From DASUGM01 sp036274055 (GTDB lineage: Bacteria; Acidobacteriota; Vicinamibacteria; Vicinamibacterales; SCN-69-37): a stretch of DNA of 45,520 nt. Shown here one piece after another: positions 40,130 to 45,520 of this stretch. A model generated the notes under the pieces. The model made no database searches and was not told the origin of the DNA. It worked only from the letters and a program-made list of their open reading frames with translations. The DNA lies in contig DASUGM010000032.1 of the NCBI GenBank assembly GCA_036274055.1, positions 1-45,520 on the forward strand, written 5' to 3'. Position 1 is the stretch's first letter. Each line of letters opens with the position of its first letter. A program made the position numbers and the translations under genes.

Positions 40130-41893
40130 GTGACACGGTTCGGAATGCGCATGCGCCTGACTTTCATCGCGCTCGGCGTTGCGTTTCTGGGACTGACAGC
40201 CGGCCAGGCCTCGCAGACCGCGACTGACCCCGTCACGATCCGCGTCGACACGACGATCGTCCGCGGACCGATGTATCCGTTCTGGGCCTGGTTCGGCCAC
40301 GACGAGCCGAACTACACCTACACGCCGAACGGAACGAAGCTGCTCGCGCAGCTGCAGGCGCTCAGCCCGGTGCCCGTGTTCATGCGGACGCACAACCTGC
40401 TCACCTCGGGCGACGGCAGGCCCGCGCTCAAGTGGGGCTCGACCAACGTCTACACCGAGGACGCCGCCGGCAATCCGGTCTACGACTGGACCATCCTCGA
40501 CCGCATCGTCGACACCTACAGAGCGCGCGGCATGAAACCGTTCGTGCAATTGGGTTTCATGCCCGAGGCGCTGTCATCGGCCCCGGCGGGCACGCCGTAC
40601 CGGCATTTCTGGAAGCCCGGCGATCCGTACAACGACATCTACACCGGTTGGACCTACGCGCCGCGCGACTACAGGAAATGGGAAGAGCTCTGCTATCAGG
40701 TGACGCGGCACTTCGTGCAGAAGTACGGCCGCGGCGAAGTCGAGAGCTGGTGGTTCGAGCTCTGGAACGAGCCCGACATCGGCTACTGGAGCGGCTCGGT
40801 CGGGCCGAGTGGCGGCCGCGGGGATACCCAGGCCGCACAGAAATCGCAGACGCGGCGCGACGAATTCAACAAGCTCTACGACTTCACGGTCGAAGGCGTG
40901 CGTCGCGCCTTGCCGACGGCGCGCATCGGCGGGCCGGAAGTCACGGGTGGCGCACAGGCGATGCTGCGATCGTTTCTGCAGCACACGTCGGCGGGCGTGA
41001 ACTACGCGACGGGCAACACCGGCACGCCGCTCGACCTCATCACCTTCCATGCGAAAGGCAGCCCGACGTTCGTCGACGGGCGCGTGCGCATGGGCGTGGC
41101 CAACCAGTTACGGAGCATCGACAACCACTTCGCGGTGGTCAACGAATTCCCGATCTACGCGAAGACGCCGCTCGTGATCGGCGAATCCGATCCGGAAGGT
41201 TGCGCGGCGTGTGGCGTGAGCCACTATCCATCGAACGGCTATCGCAACGGGACGATGTTTCCGACCTACACCGCGCTGCAGATCGCGCGGACCTACGAGC
41301 TTGCTGACCTGCGCCACGTGAACCTGCTCGGCGCGGTCAGTTGGGCGTTCCTGTTCGAGGACCAGCCGTATTTCGACGGCTTCCGCGATCTCGCGACCAA
41401 CGGCATCGCCAAGCCGGTACTGAATACTTTCCGGATGCTGGGACAGATGAGCGGCAATCGCGTCCAGGCGGTGAGCTCGGCCGGCTTGCCCGTCGAGCAG
41501 ATCCGCGACAAGGGCGTGCGCGGCGCTCCAGACATTTCAGCGCTCGCGGCCCGGTCGGAACGCTCGGCGACCGTCCTGATGTGGAACTACCACGACGACG
41601 ACCTGCCGGCGCCGGCGGCAGCGATTCAATTGAGCATCGAGGGACTGCCGCCCGGGCGCGCCACGCTCACGCACTATCGCATCGACGAGCAGCACAGCAA
41701 CTCGTACGCGGCCTGGCTGAAAATGGGCTCACCGCAGCAGCCGACGCCGAGTCAGTACGCCGAACTGGAGAAGGCCAGCGAACTGCAGGAACTGACGCCG
41801 GCTCGTCAGATCACGATCGGCGCCGACGGCCGCGTCACCGCGGAGTTCGACCTGCCGCGCAAGAGCGTGTCGTTCGTCAAAGTGAGCTGGTAG
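40130..41893 (+). CDS. GH39-like glycoside hydrolase, secreted
   Basis: Exported enzyme of 587 aa resembling family 39 beta-xylosidases/alpha-iduronidases. The acid/base Glu is in ESWWFELWNEPDIGYW and the probable nucleophile Glu is in KTPLVIGESDPEGCAAC. The N-terminal TIM barrel (about 35-420) begins MYPFWAWFGHDEPNY, and a beta-sandwich end (VLMWNYHDDDL, TLTHYRIDEQHSNSYAAW) follows. The start could be GTG 40130 after GGAGGAG, giving MTRFGMRMRLTFIALG, or ATG 40145; both give a signal peptide. The substrate is probably a plant or microbial polysaccharide, not defined. Confidence 0.85.
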   Translation: MTRFGMRMRLTFIALGVAFLGLTAGQASQTATDPVTIRVDTTIVRGPMYPFWAWFGHDEPNYTYTPNGTKLLAQLQALSPVPVFMRTHNLLTSGDGRPALKWGSTNVYTEDAAGNPVYDWTILDRIVDTYRARGMKPFVQLGFMPEALSSAPAGTPYRHFWKPGDPYNDIYTGWTYAPRDYRKWEELCYQVTRHFVQKYGRGEVESWWFELWNEPDIGYWSGSVGPSGGRGDTQAAQKSQTRRDEFNKLYDFTVEGVRRALPTARIGGPEVTGGAQAMLRSFLQHTSAGVNYATGNTGTPLDLITFHAKGSPTFVDGRVRMGVANQLRSIDNHFAVVNEFPIYAKTPLVIGESDPEGCAACGVSHYPSNGYRNGTMFPTYTALQIARTYELADLRHVNLLGAVSWAFLFEDQPYFDGFRDLATNGIAKPVLNTFRMLGQMSGNRVQAVSSAGLPVEQIRDKGVRGAPDISALAARSERSATVLMWNYHDDDLPAPAAAIQLSIEGLPPGRATLTHYRIDEQHSNSYAAWLKMGSPQQPTPSQYAELEKASELQELTPARQITIGADGRVTAEFDLPRKSVSFVKVSW

Positions 41894-41917
41894 GGGAGCT
41901 GAGGGAACAGCGTCTGT

Positions 41918-42026
41918 CACAAGCGCTCTTAACCTTGGAGTTAGTGGAGAAGAACGGGTCGTAATGGTTTTCAAGAGTTGAGAACCCCGCTCTTCTCGAT
42001 TGACTCCAAGGTTAAGAGCTCTTGTG
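41918..42026. repeat. hairpin element h, 24-bp arms
   Basis: The arms 41918-41941 and 42003-42026 pair over 23 of 24 bp. Next to them gagaagaacggg pairs with the ccccgctcttctc segment (11 of 13). The ends contain cacaagcgctctt and aagagctcttgtg. The element fills most of the 169-nt gap between the GH39-like stop and the multicopper oxidase GTG. Confidence 0.85.
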
Positions 42027-42062
42027 TCAGTTGGGGGCAGGTTGTGAGATGCTCTGCCCGCC

Positions 42063-43502
42063 GTGCGCTTGCGACTGACCGTCAGCCTGTTCCTGGCGTT
42101 GATGGCGCTTCCCGGATCGCCGCGTGAAGCCGCCGGCCCGGCACTGTTCCAGGCCGTCACGCCGGCCGCGGCCGAGACGTTCACGTCGCCGCCGGTCCTT
42201 CGAAATGGGTCCGAAAAACCCGGCGTGGTCGAGCTGGACTTGACCGCGGCTCCGGCGCGGCTCGAGCTGGTGCCCGGCAAACCGACAACGGCGTGGACAT
42301 ACAACGGCACGGTCCCCGGTCCGACGATCGAACTGCGCGAGGGCGACACCGTCACCATTCATTTCCACAATCGGCTTGCGCAGACGACGACCGTCCACTG
42401 GCACGGGCTGCATATTCCCTCCGGTGCTGACGGCAGCCCATTGAATCCCGTGGTGCCGGGCGGCAACCAGGATTACGTCTTCAAGGTCCCGGCCGGGACT
42501 GCCGGCACCTACTGGTATCACCCGCATCCCGACATGACCACGACCGAGCAGGTCGCGCGAGGTCTCTACGGCGCGCTCATCGTGCTGCCGGCGCGCCCAA
42601 CGGAGGACCCGCTCGCCGGCATCCGCGATCGACTCCTGATCCTCTCGGACAACCGGTTCCAGCCGGACGGTTCGGTGGACCTTCCCGACCACATGTCTCC
42701 CGCGGGCCACGTTGATGCCGAGAACGGGCGTGAAGGCAACGTGCTGCTGGTCAACGGACAGACGATGCCCGCGCTCGAGATTCGCCCCGGCGAACTGCAG
42801 CGCTGGCGCATCGTCAACGCGGCGGCCGCACGGATCTTCCGATTGGCGATCCCGGGCCAGAAACTGCTGCACGTCGGCAGCGACGGCGGCCTTTTCGCGA
42901 CGCCGCGGGCAGTCGACGATCTGATGATCGCGAACTCGGAGCGCGTCGAAGTGCTGGTGCGGGGCGGGGCGCCAGGAAGCCGCGCGGTCCTGCAGACGTT
43001 GCCGTACGATCGCTACGATCCGCACACGCGGCCGACGGATTGGAACCAGCCGCGCGATCTCCTCGAGCTGCGAACGACGACCGACGCGCCCCTACCCGCG
43101 ATGACGATCCCGGCCACGCTTCGCGTCGTCACGGCGATCGACATTAAACAGGTGGCTGCGCGCCGGGCCCTCGTATTCAGCCAGGGCATGATCAACGGCA
43201 AGACGATGGACATGCGGCGGGTGGACGTCAGCGCCCGCCTGAACACCACCGAGATCTGGCAGATCGAAAACGTGGTCGCGATGGACCATCCGTTTCATCT
43301 GCACGGCTTCCGCTTTCAGGTCCTCGATCGCGACGGAGTTCCTGAACCGTACGTGAGCTGGAAGGACTCGGTGAACGTGCCCAGGCACAGCCGGGTGCGG
43401 ATCGCCGTCAGGTTCGAGGACTTTGCCGGGAAGTGGATGTTCCACTGCCACATCCTGGACCACGAAGACATGGGCATGATGGGAATCCTGCTGCTGCGTT
43501 AG
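42063..43502 (+). CDS. multicopper oxidase
   Basis: Copper enzyme of 479 aa that oxidises metals or phenols with O2. All four copper-binding segments are intact: HWHG (His112, His114), YHPH (His153, His155), HPFHLHG (His409, His412, His414) and HCHILDHEDMGM (His461, Cys462, His463, His467, Met472), the last giving the type-1 copper with a Met ligand. The N-terminus MRLRLTVSLFLALMALPG is a likely signal. It starts at GTG 42063 and is followed 15 nt later by a cytochrome c gene, an arrangement seen in electron-transfer and metal-oxidising pairs. Confidence 0.93.
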   Translation: MRLRLTVSLFLALMALPGSPREAAGPALFQAVTPAAAETFTSPPVLRNGSEKPGVVELDLTAAPARLELVPGKPTTAWTYNGTVPGPTIELREGDTVTIHFHNRLAQTTTVHWHGLHIPSGADGSPLNPVVPGGNQDYVFKVPAGTAGTYWYHPHPDMTTTEQVARGLYGALIVLPARPTEDPLAGIRDRLLILSDNRFQPDGSVDLPDHMSPAGHVDAENGREGNVLLVNGQTMPALEIRPGELQRWRIVNAAAARIFRLAIPGQKLLHVGSDGGLFATPRAVDDLMIANSERVEVLVRGGAPGSRAVLQTLPYDRYDPHTRPTDWNQPRDLLELRTTTDAPLPAMTIPATLRVVTAIDIKQVAARRALVFSQGMINGKTMDMRRVDVSARLNTTEIWQIENVVAMDHPFHLHGFRFQVLDRDGVPEPYVSWKDSVNVPRHSRVRIAVRFEDFAGKWMFHCHILDHEDMGMMGILLLR

Positions 43503-43517
43503 GCCAAGGAGGTTGCG

Positions 43518-44759
43518 ATGACGAAGTCGGGGAAAACATTCACGACTGCGCTGACCATCACTGCGACGGTGCTCGTCACCGTCGTTGCCGCACGTGGCGT
43601 CCGCACCGAACAGGCGAACACCGCCCCGTCGGACATCGTGTTGCGCGGCCGCTACCTGGTGCTCACCCACGCCTGCGGTGAGTGCCACGGCGGCGGCGAC
43701 GATCCGGCGGCGAAGGGATTTCTCGCCGGTGCCGGCTTGTCCGAACCGCTGGTCGAATTCAAGATCGGACCGCCGCCGTGTGGCGTCGATCCCAAAGCCA
43801 CCGGCTGCTTCACGACGCGGCCGCGCAATCTGACGCCGGACGATGCCACCGGCATGGGACGTTTTACGGAACGGCAGTTGTTCAACGCGCTGCGCTACGG
43901 GCTGCGTCCGGAGGACACGCCGGACGTCACCATTACCTCGATGACGCCGGGCAAAGGCAACTTCCCGATGCAGCCGCACTATGTCGCGCCGCCGATGCCC
44001 TGGCCGGCGTGGCGGCATATGCCGGACGCGGATCTGCGCGCGATCGCGGCGTACCTCAAACGTGGACTGAAACCGGTTGTGAACAAGGTGCCGGACAGCG
44101 AAGGCCCGCCCGATTTCTGGGCGAGCGGTATGACGCCGGCGGAAATCGGCACGTATCCCGCGCCGGCATTCCCGACGATGTACGAGCAGCAGCCGCCGGC
44201 GGCGAATCATGCGCGCGTGATGCGCGGGCGCGCGCTCGTGCTCGAACACGGCTGCGCGGATTGTCATCAGAGCCTGGCGGGCCCGGCGGCCAAGGGATAC
44301 ATGGCCGGCATCACCAGTCCGGATCAGGAGTTCGTGCTCGGCGGTTGCTTCCAGGATCCCAAGGCGCCGTGCTTCCACGGCCGTGCCAGGAACCTGACGC
44401 CGGACAAGGAAACCGGGATCGGCAAGTTCACCGATCAGCAGATCTTCAACGCGCTGCGCTACGGTCTGCGTCCTGACGACACGCCGGACGTGAAGATCAC
44501 GTCGAGAACACCGGGGCAGGGCAATTTCCCGAAGGAGCCGAAATACCTCGGCCCGTTCATGCCGTGGTCATCGTGGCGCTATATGCCCGACGAGGATCTC
44601 CTGTCGATCGTCGCGTATCTGCGGCACGGGCTGAAGCCAGTGAGCAACAAAGCTGCGGCGAGCGACGACACGCCCGATCACTGGGCCAGCGCCGTGGCGC
44701 AACTCGGCGCCTATCCGCCGCCGGCGTTTCCGACGGCGAACGAGGTCAGACGAAAGTAA
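43518..44759 (+). CDS. di-haem cytochrome c with internal duplication
   Basis: Exported cytochrome of 413 aa. The two haem sites are CGECH (Cys53, Cys56, His57) and CADCH (Cys246, Cys249, His250), spaced 193 residues apart. Each half repeats the same order: KGFLAGA/KGYMAGI, the PRNLTPDDATGMGRFT and ARNLTPDKETGIGKFT phrases, FNALRYGLRP(E/D)DTPDV, then PMPWPAWRHMPDADLRAIAAYLKRGLKPV or its near copy. AGGAGG lies before the ATG. It probably passes electrons to or from the multicopper oxidase just upstream; this is inferred from adjacency only. Confidence 0.92.
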   Translation: MTKSGKTFTTALTITATVLVTVVAARGVRTEQANTAPSDIVLRGRYLVLTHACGECHGGGDDPAAKGFLAGAGLSEPLVEFKIGPPPCGVDPKATGCFTTRPRNLTPDDATGMGRFTERQLFNALRYGLRPEDTPDVTITSMTPGKGNFPMQPHYVAPPMPWPAWRHMPDADLRAIAAYLKRGLKPVVNKVPDSEGPPDFWASGMTPAEIGTYPAPAFPTMYEQQPPAANHARVMRGRALVLEHGCADCHQSLAGPAAKGYMAGITSPDQEFVLGGCFQDPKAPCFHGRARNLTPDKETGIGKFTDQQIFNALRYGLRPDDTPDVKITSRTPGQGNFPKEPKYLGPFMPWSSWRYMPDEDLLSIVAYLRHGLKPVSNKAAASDDTPDHWASAVAQLGAYPPPAFPTANEVRRK

Positions 44760-44787
44760 CAGCCGCCGCGGCGCGGGGCGATCACGT

Positions 44788-45520
44788 CTACTTCCGCTCC
44801 AGGATCCAGATGTCCGCCTCCGCCCTGGCGCCGCCGTAGTAGACGTGGCGGCTGTCGGGACTGATCGCGAACATGTCGATCGTCGAGGGCGCGGGTAGTC
44901 GCAGCTGAACGACCGTGCGCGCCTTCGTCACGGTGTCCACGACGACGAGCTGCCAGCCGCCGTTCGTGAAATAGATGACCCGACGGCCGTCGGCCATCCA
45001 CAGCACCGCGTACGAGGGATCGTCGGAGACCTTCGTCAGTGTCTTCGTCGCCAGGTCGTACACGGCGACACCGGTCGGCCCGCCGCTCAGTGAAGTCAGC
45101 ATGCCGGCGATGTGCGCGCCGTCGCGCGACCAGGACGTCGGCGTCAGGACGTCGTTGTCGATCGCCGCGCCGGGCAGCGCCGACACCTCACCGCTGGGCA
45201 GCGCCATCTGAAACGTCCCGCGCACGGAACTGCCGGAGAACGCGATCCGATCGCCGCGTGGCGACAGGATCGGATACACGACGCCCTGCGGCGCTTTCGC
45301 CAGCTGCCGCAGTCCGCTGCCGTCCAGCCCGACCATCCACGCCTGCCAGTCACCGCCGCGATTGGAATAGAACAGGATCGACTTGCCGTCGGCGGTAAAG
45401 AACGGCGCGCGATCTCGCGCCGTGTCGTCGATGATTCGGCGCATCGGACCGCCGGGCGCACCGACAAACAGATCCTCCTGGCGTTCGCCGATCGCGAAGA
45501 ACGCCACCAGCGATCCATCG
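44788..45520 (-). CDS. PD40 beta-propeller protein, 5' end outside window
   Basis: Partial protein (about 244 aa visible) made of PD40/WD40-like repeats, for example FTADGKSILFYSNRGGDWQAW, LSPRGDRIAFSGS, WMADGRRVIYFTNGG and ISPDSRHVYYGGARAEADIWIL. The frame stays open to the window end, so the start lies beyond it. It resembles the C-terminal propeller of the PD40 kinase at 10185 and could be the end of another such kinase, but the N-terminus is not visible. Confidence 0.8.
   Translation of the reverse strand, partial: DGSLVAFFAIGERQEDLFVGAPGGPMRRIIDDTARDRAPFFTADGKSILFYSNRGGDWQAWMVGLDGSGLRQLAKAPQGVVYPILSPRGDRIAFSGSSVRGTFQMALPSGEVSALPGAAIDNDVLTPTSWSRDGAHIAGMLTSLSGGPTGVAVYDLATKTLTKVSDDPSYAVLWMADGRRVIYFTNGGWQLVVVDTVTKARTVVQLRLPAPSTIDMFAISPDSRHVYYGGARAEADIWILERK

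Noticed and set aside
41893..42062. Small gene between the GH39-like and multicopper oxidase genes
   Set aside because: The region is occupied by the inverted-repeat element; short frames there are only its arms.
1..45520. tRNA, rRNA, riboswitch or prophage
   Set aside because: No clover-leaf arms with a GTTCGA-type T-loop, no rRNA-like stretch, no phage structural or integrase gene was seen on reading through. A covariance search would be needed to exclude small RNAs.

Overview
The window is a high-GC chromosomal segment from a Gram-negative bacterium, most likely an uncultured or environmental Acidobacteriota (Vicinamibacteria-like). This is inferred from gene content, not from a marker gene. 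The hints are a Ser/Thr kinase with a PD40 propeller, a winged-helix/TolB-like/TPR regulator, DinB and PhnB-like proteins, a glycine-rich secreted protein, an outer-membrane porin and usher, and many small intergenic hairpin repeats. I saw no rRNA, tRNA, CRISPR array or phage module.

Layout. 1-1.3 kb: a base-excision DNA glycosylase (Fpg/Nei) behind a small zinc-ribbon gene. 1.3-4.8 kb: two glycine-rich secreted proteins around a 20-unit octamer array, and an ECF sigma / anti-sigma / secreted-protein operon. 4.8-7.5 kb: a periplasmic solute-binding-like protein coupled to a B12-type radical SAM enzyme. 7.6-15 kb: a minus-strand block with a secreted unknown, a DUF2891 protein, a PhnB-like protein, a PD40 kinase, an M24 peptidase and a secreted unknown. 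15-17.7 kb: a RAYT-type IS200-like transposase cassette bounded by a perfect 24-bp inverted repeat. It lies between two convergent genes whose reading frames both run into it. 17.8-20.3 kb: a molybdopterin oxidoreductase with a small membrane protein, a Lon-N-domain protein, and the first copy of a small secreted paralogue pair. 20.6-25.8 kb: a Tat-exported dienelactone hydrolase-like protein and a four-gene chaperone-usher (Csu/spore-coat-U type) pilus operon. 26-28.2 kb: a minus-strand operon of soluble transhydrogenase, TrmL-like methyltransferase and a short coat-U-like protein. 28.2-32.8 kb: the second secreted paralogue, a DUF3011-porin fusion, an NTF2-like protein and the TPR regulator. 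32.9-36.9 kb: an FAD oxidoreductase/OsmC operon and a ferritin-like/CDGSH fusion. 36.9-45.5 kb: lactate permease, a cyclase-like toroid protein, DinB, a GH39-like glycosidase, a multicopper oxidase with a duplicated di-haem cytochrome c, and the end of a PD40 protein.

Two signals not explained by gene annotation stand out. First, at least eight copies or parts of a short hairpin element family (ends like CAAGAGC / GCTCTTG, arms that differ between copies but pair within each copy, a shared flank resembling gtgaaatgcac) lie directly after stop codons or at gene starts. One copy supplies the ribosome-binding site and signal peptide of the DUF2891 gene, and a half copy supplies the start of the cyclase-like gene. 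Second, eight genes have a TANNNT hexamer only 5-8 nt before the start codon and no Shine-Dalgarno, which points to widespread leaderless transcription. Genes inside operons or with longer leaders instead carry AGGAGG-type sites.
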